Shown here: positions 1 through 8,037 of the stretch, piece by piece
Numbering within the stretch: position 1 is the first letter of the stretch
How the letters are laid out: every line of letters begins with the position of its first letter
Origin: Acidobacteriaceae bacterium
GTDB lineage: Bacteria; Acidobacteriota; Terriglobia; Terriglobales; Acidobacteriaceae
Direction of reading: 5' to 3'
Assembly: GCA_021323655.1 (NCBI GenBank)
Contig: JAJPKO010000010.1
Span: forward strand, 124,001 to 188,000
Length of the DNA stretch: 64,000 bases
Program-made: the position numbers and the translations under genes
The notes under the pieces: model-generated
The model's input: only the letters and a program-made list of their open reading frames with translations
The model's database searches: none
What the model was told of the DNA's origin: nothing

Positions 1-179
1 AAAAGAAAGGCGAGCTTATAAGATCGCATGCAGATGTCCTTTGAGCACGAATGTGATGAAGAATTGCTCTGCTGTTGAGGTACATGAGAATGATCAGGTG
101 AAAAGGGCCGAGGAGGGTATGAAAAAAATGTAAATGCGTGGAATGGGAGTCCTACGAGATTAGAAACCTTAAGAAAACC

Positions 180-1097
180 TTAATTCAGAACAGTGACGCC
201 AGAGGCATTCGCCTGCTCGTGTGCGTGATAAGACGAGCGCACCAGCGGGCCTGACTCGACGTGGCGGAAGCCCATCTTCAGCGCTTCCTGCTTCATGGAG
301 GCGAACTCATCGGGCGTGTAGTAACGGGCCATCGGGAGGTGGTCTTTTGAGGGCCGCAGGTATTGACCAATCGTGAGGACGTCTGTACCTACTGCGGCCA
401 GGTCGCGATAGACCTGAAGCAACTCGTCCATCTCTTCACCGAGGCCAACCATTACGCCGGACTTGGTGGTGACGGTTGGGTCCAGCTCCTTTGCGTATTC
501 CAACAGGCGCAAAGTGCGCTCGTAGCGTGCTCCAGAACGAACGGCGCGGTAAAGGCGCGGAACTGTTTCCGTATTGTGGTTCAGGATTTCCGGGCGCGCT
601 TCGATGACGGTGCGGATGGCTTCTTCATTGCCCTGAAAGTCGGGAACAAGGACTTCTATCTGGCAGCCAGGCGCCTGCTTGCGGATTTCGTCAATGACGA
701 GTGCGAAGGCGCGGGCGCCGCCTAGAATATCATCATCACGATTGACGCTGGTGATGACAGCAAACTTCAGCCCGAGTGTAGCGACGGCTTCGGCCACACG
801 CCGGGGCTCGTCGAAATCAATTGCGTCTGGGCGGCCTTTTGGGACCGCGCAGAACCCGCAGCGGCGCGTGCATGTATTGCCCAGCATCATGAAGGTGGCG
901 GTGCGGTGGTTCCAGCACTCGCCAATGTTGGGGCAGTGCGCCGATTCGCAGACGGTATGCAGATTCAGGCTGCGCGCGAGTTTCTTCAGATTGTGGTAAT
1001 TGTCGCCCATAGGCGCGCGCGCCTTCAGCCATTCCGGCTTGGGAGCAGGTTTGCGTGGAGCGAGATCAATCTGTACTAAATCGGCTGCGGTGGCCAT
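180..1097 (-). CDS. lipA: Lipoyl synthase LipA
   Basis: Radical SAM enzyme that inserts two sulfur atoms into protein-bound octanoyl groups to make the lipoyl cofactor of pyruvate and 2-oxoglutarate dehydrogenases; cytosolic. Both iron-sulfur cluster motifs are visible: the LipA-specific auxiliary set C50-x4-C55-x5-C61 ([12 protein letters not shown]) and the radical SAM set C76-x3-C80-x2-C83 (CTRRCGFC). The conserved C-terminal serine region ([10 protein letters not shown]), which supplies the auxiliary cluster's serine ligand, is present. At 305 residues it has the usual length. The ATG at 1097 is followed directly by a typical variable N-terminus. No lipB is in the window; the neighbour upstream is not on this side of the operon, so it appears to be transcribed alone. 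Confidence 0.97.
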   Translation of the reverse strand: MATAADLVQIDLAPRKPAPKPEWLKARAPMGDNYHNLKKLARSLNLHTVCESAHCPNIGECWNHRTATFMMLGNTCTRRCGFCAVPKGRPDAIDFDEPRRVAEAVATLGLKFAVITSVNRDDDILGGARAFALVIDEIRKQAPGCQIEVLVPDFQGNEEAIRTVIEARPEILNHNTETVPRLYRAVRSGARYERTLRLLEYAKELDPTVTTKSGVMVGLGEEMDELLQVYRDLAAVGTDVLTIGQYLRPSKDHLPMARYYTPDEFASMKQEALKMGFRHVESGPLVRSSYHAHEQANASGVTVLN

Positions 1098-1164
1098 GGC
1101 AATCTTCTATTGTACAGGGTCATGGCCCGCCGGGCCCATGGCCATCATGGTTTCAGGCGGCGCT

Positions 1165-3327
1165 TCACTTCGGCAGGACATCAAATGCAAACCGCTTGTA
1201 ATCCGCTTGAGCGAGCTTTGCTGCACCTTCTTTTACATGAAATGCTCGGTCTGCCGGAACATTCGTGAAGCTTTGTGTGGTTCCTGAAACTGGCCAGAAT
1301 ATCTCTATCTTTTCGACGGATGTCGCTTTGCCGAGACCGATGTGCTGACGCAGAGGATTGCCTCCAAAGCTGGAGCCGTATCCAATGGTGCGATACACGT
1401 GGCGCACTGTACCCTGGTCGCGAAAGGTGAGCGAAATGCGGGCGCCGAAGGCCGCGCGGTTGGTCTGTACGCCTTCGAGCGTAAGCGTGATCCAGTGATT
1501 GCCGTGGCCGGGGTTGCGGTAGAGCACGGGTTGATAGGTATCACCGGGAAAAGCGCCGCCCATTTCTTCAATCACATCTTCATTGCCATTGTTTTCAAGG
1601 TCGGCAAAGGCAATGCCGTGGCCCTTTTGAAGATGGCCGAAGCCGCCGGAAGTGGTCACATCCTGAAAGTCTTTGCCGTTGTGGTTGCGGAACATGCGAT
1701 TGGGCAGCAGCGCTTCGTATTCCGGCTCTCCGGTGCCCAGATAAACATCGAGCCATCCATCGTTATCGAGATCGCCGAAGTTTGCGCCCATGGGAAGGAT
1801 GGCGCGGTCCAGATGCACCTCTTTCGCTATCTCCGTGAATGTTCCGTCGTGGTTATTGAGATAGAGACGCGGAGTGCCTGCATGAAAAGGATGGCCTACT
1901 TGAAAGCCCCCTACATCGTTCAGCGTCAGAGTGTAGTAGCCCAGGTCGAGAATGTCAGGCCAGCCGTCGTTGTTATAGTCAAAAAACCACGCAGCAAAGT
2001 GGTCGCCATGGTCGGTCAGGTGCGCCTGCGCGGTGGCGTCCACAAATTTGCAGCTACCTCCCTGCGCGGTCTCGTTGCGAAAGAAGCGATTATTGCCGCC
2101 CTGGACAGAGATATAGAGATCAGGGCGCCCATCATTGTTGGAATCACCCCAGGCCACGCCCTTTACATAACCGAGATTCGCCACGCCGCACGCTGCGCCA
2201 ACTTCGGTGAATGTGCCGTCGTGATTGTTGTGGAAGAGTAGCGATGGGCGCCGCTCGCGCCCCACAAACAGGTCCAGCCATCCGTCATTGTCGTAGTCGG
2301 CCCAGGCCGCGGTCTGCGTGGGACCGTTATAGAGCAGCCCGGCCTCTTCGGTCACGTCAGTAAACGTGCCGTCGCCATTGTTTTTTAGCAGCGACATCGG
2401 GTATTCGCCGAACTTGTCCCACCACCCTCCGCGCAGCACGAGCACATCCGGGTGGCCATCGTTGTTGTAGTCCGTTTCAACGATGTTGAGCCCACCGAGT
2501 TCTCCTGTGAGTCCGGCCTGGTGGGTCCGGTCACTGAAGGTGCCGTCGCCGTTGTTGTGGAAGAAGTGCATCGGGTCGAGCGGCCCGGAGGAAGACAGCA
2601 TAATATCGAGCAAGCCATCACCATCGAAGTCTTCGACGATGATGCCCCCTGCATGTTCTGTTACTCCCAGATTCGCCTGCGGCGCAACGTCGGGAAATTC
2701 ACTGATGTCGTATTCCGATGCAAAGCGGCTTTCGGGAACCAACCATTGCTTCGGAACCTTCGCCGGATACTGCCCCAATTGCATATAGGCGATGTTCAGC
2801 AGCCAGCGCGCGATGTCGTCTTTCGGGTCATGTTCGAGCAGCCACGTGTATTCGCGGACGGCTCCTTCGGCCCCGCGCGTGCGCATGTGAATGCCTGAAC
2901 CTTTGATGGGAAAGATGCAGGACATTTGCATGTGCATGTCGTTGCAGTTTTCCTGCTCACCGAGGCGCAGATAGGCCACGCCCAGGCTGCGGTGCCAGTC
3001 GCGTTCGACCTCGGGGGGCATGGTGGAGAATTTGCGGAGCTTTTCGAGTTCGTCTACGGATGCGGCGCTTTCTCCGGCGCGCAGAAGCTCCTTGCCCAGC
3101 TCGAGCCGGACGGTGATTTCCTGCTCGGGCGTGAGGTTGCGCTCAAGCAGCGCGCGGTAATATTTCGTGCGCACGGCCGGTTTGTTGGGGTCGGCTTTCC
3201 AGTCGTTTTGCGCGTAGATCAGGCGGAGGCGGGCTTCCATTTTGGTGGTGCTCGCCGACTGGGGCAGTGCTGCGCTGAAAGCAGCGCCGAGAGCTATGCT
3301 GCAAACTGCAAACCTGATTCTGCGCAT
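1165..3327 (-). CDS. CRTAC1-like FG-GAP/VCBS repeat protein with C-terminal ASPIC/UnbV domain
   Basis: Secreted protein with an N-terminal signal peptide (MRRIRFAVCSIALGAAFSAA), a short helical TPR-like region (about residues 60-180), then a beta-propeller built of repeated Ca-binding-type FG-GAP/VCBS motifs (for example DFDGDGLLDIM, DYDNDGWLDLF, DLDNDGWLDVYLG), and a C-terminal ASPIC/UnbV domain (VEKIEIFWPVSGTTQSF). The family is common in Acidobacteria and Planctomycetes; its biochemical role is not established. The ORF track starts at a TTG ten codons upstream; I prefer the ATG at 3327 because it begins the signal peptide. About 720 residues, full length for the family. Probably extracytoplasmic and calcium-binding (inference from the propeller motifs). 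Confidence 0.85.
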   Translation of the reverse strand: MRRIRFAVCSIALGAAFSAALPQSASTTKMEARLRLIYAQNDWKADPNKPAVRTKYYRALLERNLTPEQEITVRLELGKELLRAGESAASVDELEKLRKFSTMPPEVERDWHRSLGVAYLRLGEQENCNDMHMQMSCIFPIKGSGIHMRTRGAEGAVREYTWLLEHDPKDDIARWLLNIAYMQLGQYPAKVPKQWLVPESRFASEYDISEFPDVAPQANLGVTEHAGGIIVEDFDGDGLLDIMLSSSGPLDPMHFFHNNGDGTFSDRTHQAGLTGELGGLNIVETDYNNDGHPDVLVLRGGWWDKFGEYPMSLLKNNGDGTFTDVTEEAGLLYNGPTQTAAWADYDNDGWLDLFVGRERRPSLLFHNNHDGTFTEVGAACGVANLGYVKGVAWGDSNNDGRPDLYISVQGGNNRFFRNETAQGGSCKFVDATAQAHLTDHGDHFAAWFFDYNNDGWPDILDLGYYTLTLNDVGGFQVGHPFHAGTPRLYLNNHDGTFTEIAKEVHLDRAILPMGANFGDLDNDGWLDVYLGTGEPEYEALLPNRMFRNHNGKDFQDVTTSGGFGHLQKGHGIAFADLENNGNEDVIEEMGGAFPGDTYQPVLYRNPGHGNHWITLTLEGVQTNRAAFGARISLTFRDQGTVRHVYRTIGYGSSFGGNPLRQHIGLGKATSVEKIEIFWPVSGTTQSFTNVPADRAFHVKEGAAKLAQADYKRFAFDVLPK

Positions 3328-3363
3328 GGATGGAACTTTATCACTCAGGTGAGGCAAAGTGGT

Positions 3364-3780
3364 TTATTGCAGTAAAAGCATCTGCAACCTCCGACCAATT
3401 TCACAGTTTCGAGGCGGACATCCGACGGCAAACTTCTTGTTCATTTCTGCGCGGAGGTCGTCCTTGCTGTCTTTGGCCTCCCAATAGCCTCGCGGAAGGT
3501 TGAAGGCGTCGAGGAGGGCTGCATCAAGGCGGAGCGGATGCTTGCCTTTGCGGGTGAGGTGGTATTCGGGGACGACAGTCCAGTCAAACTGCTTCGCGCA
3601 TTTTACCAGCAATGTTTCAAAGGCGTGGCGCAGATTGCCTTCGTTATCGAAGTCGAGTTTGCCGAATTTTTCTAGCGTCTCGTAATACGCCTTAACAGGC
3701 GCGCTTGTGGGCTTGAGTTTGAGCGTTCCATCGTTCGCTGGAAGTTTACGGGGAAGGTCACTGCGATGACCATCTGTTTT
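3364..3780 (-). pseudogene. N-terminal remnant of a type ISP-like restriction-modification enzyme
   Basis: The frame stays open upstream of the tracked TTG start, reading KLKPTSAPVKAYYETLEKFG and then EGNLRHAFETLLVKCAKQF, VPEYHLTRKGKHPLRLDAALL and GYWEAKDSKDDLRAEMNKKFAVG. From memory of the family, this is the N-terminal nuclease region of large single-chain (ISP, LlaGI-type) restriction-modification-helicase proteins, including a plausible D...(E/Q)xK-type core (DAALL...YWEAKDSKDD). The frame ends about 15 residues after KKFAVG, where the family normally continues for more than 800 residues. No acceptable in-frame start with a ribosome binding site is seen. I call it a decayed 5' fragment; a short expressed nuclease-like protein cannot be excluded. 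Confidence 0.6.
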
Positions 3781-3781
3781 A

Positions 3782-4117
3782 CTAGCGCAGCCGTTCGATG
3801 ACCTCAGGGCGCACCAGGTAGAGGAAGAAAATCAGGTTGACTACGACCATGAGCATGAGTTGAAGTTGGTGGAGATGGAAGACCATATATGTTCCGTAGC
3901 ACATGGAGAGGAAGGCGGCGGCAAGAGTGAGGGCCCATCCCCAGCGGCGCTGTTGCAGCAGTCCGCTGGCGGCGGCGGCAAAGAGCGCGCAGAGTACGAT
4001 CACCATCCAGGGGAAATGGCGGGTGATGACGCCGTACAGGCCAATACCGCAGAGAATGAGCATCCAGAGCGAGATGACGGCCATTCCGGGGAGGGGTCCG
4101 GTGATCTGTTTGGTCAT
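3782..4117 (-). CDS. Small integral membrane protein, function unknown
   Basis: 111 residues with about four hydrophobic segments (around residues 11-30, 33-52, 58-78 and 82-103) separated by short polar turns such as RHFPW and QQRRWGW. Not recognised as a named family. Its ATG overlaps the stop codon of the cytochrome c lipoprotein gene upstream (ATGA-type overlap at 4114-4117), so the two are probably translated together. The pairing suggests, but does not show, a role next to a membrane-anchored redox protein. It has no charged motif or cofactor ligand pattern that would suggest an enzyme. Confidence 0.7.
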   Translation of the reverse strand: MTKQITGPLPGMAVISLWMLILCGIGLYGVITRHFPWMVIVLCALFAAAASGLLQQRRWGWALTLAAAFLSMCYGTYMVFHLHQLQLMLMVVVNLIFFLYLVRPEVIERLR

Positions 4118-4476
4118 AGCGTATGCAGATAGGCGAGCAGCGCCTGCAACTGTTTCTCATCCATGGTATTCCCCATGGCGGGCATCATGCCGCGTCCGTG
4201 CTCGATAATGTCGGTCACGCGGTCATCATTGGCTGGAGCGCCGTTGCGCAAATACTTTTTGCGGTAGAGGCCGAACAGCCCCGGGCCGTTCAATCCGGCG
4301 GTGCTGTCGGTGCGGTGGCAGCGCGCGCAGCGGCTGAGGAAGAGCTGCCGTCCTGCAGCTTCTTCTGGCGTGAGCTGATTGAGAGGCTTTGAGGGCGGCA
4401 GGGACGGACGGCATCCGGGAAGCATGAGCGCGCCCGCGAAGAGGGCCAAGGCCAAAACATATCGTGGAGGATTCAC
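4114..4476 (-). CDS. Monohaem cytochrome c lipoprotein
   Basis: Periplasmic c-type cytochrome anchored by a lipid. The haem attachment motif CARCH is at residues 50-54, and a downstream methionine-rich stretch (GRGMMPAMGNTM) supplies the likely axial Met ligand, as in short class I cytochromes. From the GTG at 4476 the protein begins with a textbook lipoprotein signal (MNPPRYVLALALFAGALMLPGC), with the lipidated Cys at position 22. The ORF track starts earlier, at a TTG (4524), which adds a charged extension before the signal peptide and overlaps the decayed BrnA gene; I therefore prefer 4476, although no strong Shine-Dalgarno precedes it. About 120 residues. Likely accepts or donates electrons in the periplasm; the partner is unknown. 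Confidence 0.82.
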   Translation of the reverse strand: MNPPRYVLALALFAGALMLPGCRPSLPPSKPLNQLTPEEAAGRQLFLSRCARCHRTDSTAGLNGPGLFGLYRKKYLRNGAPANDDRVTDIIEHGRGMMPAMGNTMDEKQLQALLAYLHTL

Positions 4477-4484
4477 GTGAGGAT

Positions 4485-4792
4485 TCAAGCGCTTTTCTTT
4501 TTCACCGGATGATGTCTCAGCCAATCCTGAAGGGCCTGGTCACTTTTGTTTGCCACCCCTTGCCCATAGCGTGAAACTCAGTGACCACTTGAGGTGAGGG
4601 ACGGACCGTGATTTTCTCTTTCGGTAGCGACTTTTGCGGGCTGCGCTTGCCAGAGGACAATACACGGCGCAGGCAGACTGGAAGTCCCGAAAAAGGAACA
4701 GCATTCGCAACGTCCTCGCTGCTCCATTCCGGGTTTTCGGAGTCAAGTGGATCGAACTCGAGTTTCACGTTGTTTCTCTCATTGTAGGACAC
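4485..4792 (-). pseudogene. BrnA-type antitoxin gene with a frameshift, no toxin partner
   Basis: The tracked frame (4517-4792) reads DSENPEWSSEDVANAVPF at the front and KEKITVRPSPQVVTEFHAMG then KGWQTK near its end, which fits the BrnA antitoxin family (ribbon-helix-helix-like DNA-binding C-terminus). After GWQTK the frame runs into unrelated VTRPFRIG. Shifting frame by one base at about 4540-4543 restores the expected family ending, DQALQDWLRHH, followed by PVKKKSA and a stop at 4485. This is best explained by a single-base deletion. BrnT, the ribonuclease toxin normally encoded just upstream, is absent: dacB begins within about 35 bases. A sequencing error could mimic the frameshift, but the missing toxin argues for decay. 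Confidence 0.7.
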
Positions 4793-4824
4793 ATGATCCC
4801 TCGTGCAAACATAGACGCAAGGTC

Positions 4825-6411
4825 CTAATTCGCCTCCGCAATCGCCTCGACAATCTTGTCCATTGCGGCCCGGGTGTTGTCAGTCACCGGAGAGTGGTCG
4901 TTGCACAGGACGGAGAAGGCCAGCGTGCGACCGCTGGCAGCGATGAGGTATCCGCTCAACGTATGCACCTCAGCCAGTGTTCCTGTTTTGGCGAAGACCT
5001 TGCCCTTCAGCGGACTGTTTTTGAAGCGGTTTGACAGCGTACCGTCCACTCCGCCGACGGGCAGGGATGCGCGATAGACCTCGCCCCAGGGCTGACGGGC
5101 CGCGTAGGTCAGCAATGTGGTCGCTGCGCGCGGAGTGATTACGTCCTGCGGCGACAGGCCGGAGCCATCTACGAAGAAAAATCCGTCGGGTGAGACTCCA
5201 GCACTGGTGAGGAACTGCCGCACCACGCGCGCGCCCTGTTCGATGGAGCCATCCTCGCCTTCGGCCTTGCCCAGGAGCCGCAGCAATATCTCTGCATGCA
5301 GGTTCTGGCTCACTTTGTTCACTACGGTCACAATCTGCGCCAGCGGCGGAGAGGTGCGTTCGGCCACGATGCGTGCATTGGCAGGCGGCGTAAATGGAAG
5401 CTGTGTTACGGTCAGAGGTTTTAATGCTATGGGCTGATGTGTTTCAGCGTTGAAGTCCTGCGTGTCACCGGAGAGCCGATGGCTCGACTGCACCGTACCA
5501 CTAATCTGGATACCCTTTGCGGTGAGCGCCTGGGCAAAGATATCGCCTGCAAACTTAGCCGAGTCCTGCACGGTGATGCCAAAGTTCTGGGGCTTGCTGC
5601 CTTGCGGAATGGAGCCGAAGGCGCGGAGAACGTTCTGGTCTACTTCGCGGTCCAACCCAAGATGCGATGGCGTGCCTGCCGTGGAGGTGACAACTTCATT
5701 CCTGAGCAGCAAGGAATCGCCTGGCAGTGCCAAATCCCATGTAGCCAGGGCGGTATCGCCAGCATTCGCGCCGGGGGAAATGGTAAGGGTGCGGGTATTG
5801 TCGTTTACCGTGAGTGCGGAGGCGGGCGCTCCATAGTCCCACATCAGGTCGTCCTGTCCCCAACCTGATCCATAGCGCTCATAGGTAAAGAGCGTATCGT
5901 CTGCAACCAGGGTGCCGTCGAGCGATCGAATGCCGCTTGAGGCCACCTGCGCGGCCAGATCATCGAGCGCCTGCAGAGGATGGTCTTTGGAAAATTCAGA
6001 GTGACTGTTGTAAGGATACGTGCGTGCTGAGATGGAAGGATCACCTCCTCCTATCAGGCGGAGTGATCCGCGCAGGCGGCCGCCGGAATCCAGCGTCCCT
6101 TCTGCGACGACATAGGTCTTCATGCGGAAATCCGGGCCCAGCAGAGCGAGCGCTGTTGCCGTGGTAAATAGTTTGGCGTTGGATGCGGGCTGAAAATACT
6201 GTTCATCGTTCAGCGCGAATACGGGGCTGCCATCGAGCCGGACGACGGAGATGCCCCAATGCGCGCGCGCTACCATCGGGTCTTTTAGGATGGCCTGAAT
6301 TTCAGCGGCGAGCTGTTTATGATTTACACGATGTTTTTTGGCGAAAACGGGCAGCGTGCAACAAAGGGCAAGCAAAAATGCAATGAGGGAAGAGCGGGCC
6401 TTGATACGCAT
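4825..6411 (-). CDS. dacB: D-alanyl-D-alanine carboxypeptidase/endopeptidase (PBP4 type, S13 family)
   Basis: Periplasmic penicillin-binding protein that trims or cuts peptidoglycan cross-links. The three active-site motifs are present: SNAK (SxxK, about residues 77-80), the SxN-equivalent region around VDGSGLS, and KTGT near the C-terminus. The large insertion between the first two motifs is typical of S13 enzymes. The ORF track begins 16 codons earlier; the ATG at 6411 is better because it is preceded by AAGGAGAAAA and opens a clear signal peptide (MRIKARSSLIAFLLALCC...FA). About 528 residues. Divergent from folP with a gap of only about 33 bases, so the two promoters must lie partly in coding sequence or overlap. 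Confidence 0.93.
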   Translation of the reverse strand: MRIKARSSLIAFLLALCCTLPVFAKKHRVNHKQLAAEIQAILKDPMVARAHWGISVVRLDGSPVFALNDEQYFQPASNAKLFTTATALALLGPDFRMKTYVVAEGTLDSGGRLRGSLRLIGGGDPSISARTYPYNSHSEFSKDHPLQALDDLAAQVASSGIRSLDGTLVADDTLFTYERYGSGWGQDDLMWDYGAPASALTVNDNTRTLTISPGANAGDTALATWDLALPGDSLLLRNEVVTSTAGTPSHLGLDREVDQNVLRAFGSIPQGSKPQNFGITVQDSAKFAGDIFAQALTAKGIQISGTVQSSHRLSGDTQDFNAETHQPIALKPLTVTQLPFTPPANARIVAERTSPPLAQIVTVVNKVSQNLHAEILLRLLGKAEGEDGSIEQGARVVRQFLTSAGVSPDGFFFVDGSGLSPQDVITPRAATTLLTYAARQPWGEVYRASLPVGGVDGTLSNRFKNSPLKGKVFAKTGTLAEVHTLSGYLIAASGRTLAFSVLCNDHSPVTDNTRAAMDKIVEAIAEAN

Positions 6412-6444
6412 TTTTCTCCTTGCCGCGAAGTGTAGCATCTTCGT

Positions 6445-7341
6445 ATGGCCTTCACGCACCGCCGCAACGCAATATGGAAATTGCGCACCCGCTCGCTGGC
6501 ACTCGGCAGGCGGACGCTGGTGATGGGTGTGCTGAATGTCACGCCGGATTCCTTCTCAGATGGCGGGCAGTTTCTTGATATGAACGCGGCGATTGCGCAA
6601 GGTTTGCGCATGATCGAGGATGGAGCCGACATTCTCGACGTTGACGGCGAATCCACGCGCCCGGGCCAGCAGCAGACCGTCTCCGCAGAAGAAGAGCAGG
6701 CGCGCGTGCTACCCGTGATTGAGGGACTGCGCAAGGTACAACCAGACGCCATTCTCTCCATTGATACTTATAAGGCCTGCACTGCTGTGGCTGCGGTGCG
6801 GGCCGGTGCCGAGATTGTGAATGATGTGAGCAGCTTTTTGTGGGACCAGGAGATGGCCGCAGTCTGCTCGCAATGGAAGTGCGGAGTAGTCCTGATGCAT
6901 ACGCGCGGCAAGCCTGACGAGTGGAAGTCTCAGGCAGCACTGAAGCCGGACGAGGTCCTGCCTCTGGTCAGAGATGGTCTGGGAGAACGGCTCGCAACCG
7001 CGCTTGCGACAGGCATCGAGCGCGAAAAGATCGTCCTTGATCCCGGTTATGGTTTCGGCAAGCGACTGGACGAGAATTATCCACTGCTTGCGCATCAGAG
7101 TGAATTGCTGGAACTTGGGCAACCGCTGCTTGCCGGGGTTTCGCGCAAGTCGTTTCTGGCGCATGCGCTCAGGCAGCTTTACCAGGGAAAGGATGCGCCG
7201 ATGGAAGCGCGTCTGAATGCAACGGTTGCTGCCACGGTTGCAGCCATTCTTGGCGGGGCCTCTATCGTTCGCGTGCATGATGTTCGTCCAGCGACAGAAG
7301 CTGCGCGGGTTGCGGATGCCATTCTGGCAGCAGCGAATTAA
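6445..7341 (+). CDS. folP: Dihydropteroate synthase
   Basis: Condenses p-aminobenzoate with the pterin pyrophosphate in folate synthesis; the target of sulfonamides. Family motifs are clear: GVLNVTPDSFSDGG near residue 30, DVDGESTRPG near 70, SIDTYKA near 100, DPGYGFGK and GVSRKSF in the second half. 298 residues, slightly longer than typical because of a basic N-terminal extension (MAFTHRRNAIWKLRTRS). No ribosome binding site is visible before the ATG; a TAGCAT hexamer ends six bases upstream, so a leaderless transcript is possible. folK lies elsewhere in the window (49934), so the folate genes are dispersed. Confidence 0.96.
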   Translation: MAFTHRRNAIWKLRTRSLALGRRTLVMGVLNVTPDSFSDGGQFLDMNAAIAQGLRMIEDGADILDVDGESTRPGQQQTVSAEEEQARVLPVIEGLRKVQPDAILSIDTYKACTAVAAVRAGAEIVNDVSSFLWDQEMAAVCSQWKCGVVLMHTRGKPDEWKSQAALKPDEVLPLVRDGLGERLATALATGIEREKIVLDPGYGFGKRLDENYPLLAHQSELLELGQPLLAGVSRKSFLAHALRQLYQGKDAPMEARLNATVAATVAAILGGASIVRVHDVRPATEAARVADAILAAAN

Positions 7342-7970
7342 GACTTCACTCTCAGTCCTTTAACCAGCAAAGCGGTCACCGTCTGGGCGAGGCCTCGCGG
7401 AGATTGTCTTCCGCGCTTCAGTTCTCCGCCTGCGATAAGCTGCGTCAATCCATGAACCAGCGACCATGCCGCCACTGCGATCGTTTCTTCATCGCCATGC
7501 AATGTGCCGCTCTCCAGAGTTTTTCTGACAGAACCCCTCAGCAGCTCGTATGCGTGCTGAGCAGCCTTTTGTAATGAAGGCCACTGATCGAAGCCACCAA
7601 AAATTCCGCCGAACATTACCTGCAGATGTTCCGGATGGCCGACCCCGAATTCGACATAGGCCACCCCGCTGGCGTTCAATGCGGCCACTGCGTCTTCAGG
7701 GTGCTGGTCCAAGGCGGACTGGAGGGCCTGGCTGAGCATCATGAAGCCCTGCTCAGCAATGGCGGCGAGGAGGTCTTCCTTACTGCGGAAATGGCGGTAC
7801 GAGGCGGCATGGCTGACGCCCGCCCTGCGGGCCACTTCGCGAAGACTGAGCGAATGCGCGCCATTGGAAGATATTTCGGCCAGCGCTGCGTCTATGAGTG
7901 CGTTTCGCAGATCACCGTGGTGGTAGCCACGCTTTCGCGATGGTGTGCCGGCTTTTTTCTTTGCGACCAT
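7338..7970 (-). CDS. TetR/AcrR family transcriptional regulator
   Basis: 210 residues. A basic N-terminus (MVAKKKAGTPSRKRGYHHGD) is followed by a TetR helix-turn-helix (about residues 20-65: LRNALIDAALAEI...SLREVARRAGVSHAASYRHF). The C-terminal half has the AAWSLVHGLTQLI pattern of the WHG-type ligand-binding domain found in many acidobacterial TetR proteins. It is divergently transcribed from the lipoprotein gene at 8038, and a perfect inverted repeat sits in the 67-base gap, so it most likely represses both itself and that neighbour. The 3' end overlaps the end of folP by four bases (convergent). The ligand is unknown. Confidence 0.92.
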   Translation of the reverse strand: MVAKKKAGTPSRKRGYHHGDLRNALIDAALAEISSNGAHSLSLREVARRAGVSHAASYRHFRSKEDLLAAIAEQGFMMLSQALQSALDQHPEDAVAALNASGVAYVEFGVGHPEHLQVMFGGIFGGFDQWPSLQKAAQHAYELLRGSVRKTLESGTLHGDEETIAVAAWSLVHGLTQLIAGGELKRGRQSPRGLAQTVTALLVKGLRVKS

Positions 7971-7971
7971 G

Positions 7972-8011
7972 TTGACACTGGAAACATCTGTATTATATCA
8001 ATGTTTCCAGT
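7972..8011 (+). promoter_or_regulatory. Probable TetR operator overlapping a sigma-70-type promoter
   Basis: A perfect 11-base inverted repeat, ACTGGAAACAT (7977-7987) and ATGTTTCCAGT (8001-8011), is separated by 13 bases between the divergent tetR and lipoprotein genes. TTGACA (7972-7977) and TATATC (7994-7999; 16-base spacing) give a plausible plus-strand promoter buried in the repeat, so a bound repressor would block it. Repeat geometry and position are seen directly; TetR binding is inferred. Confidence 0.7.
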
Positions 8012-8037
8012 GGTAACATCGGAACAGGAGAGTGGCC

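Noticed and set aside
1342-2241. 299-residue plus-strand ORF
   Set aside because: Lies fully opposite the FG-GAP gene; its composition is the antisense of the repeated calcium-binding motifs, with no ribosome binding site or family features.
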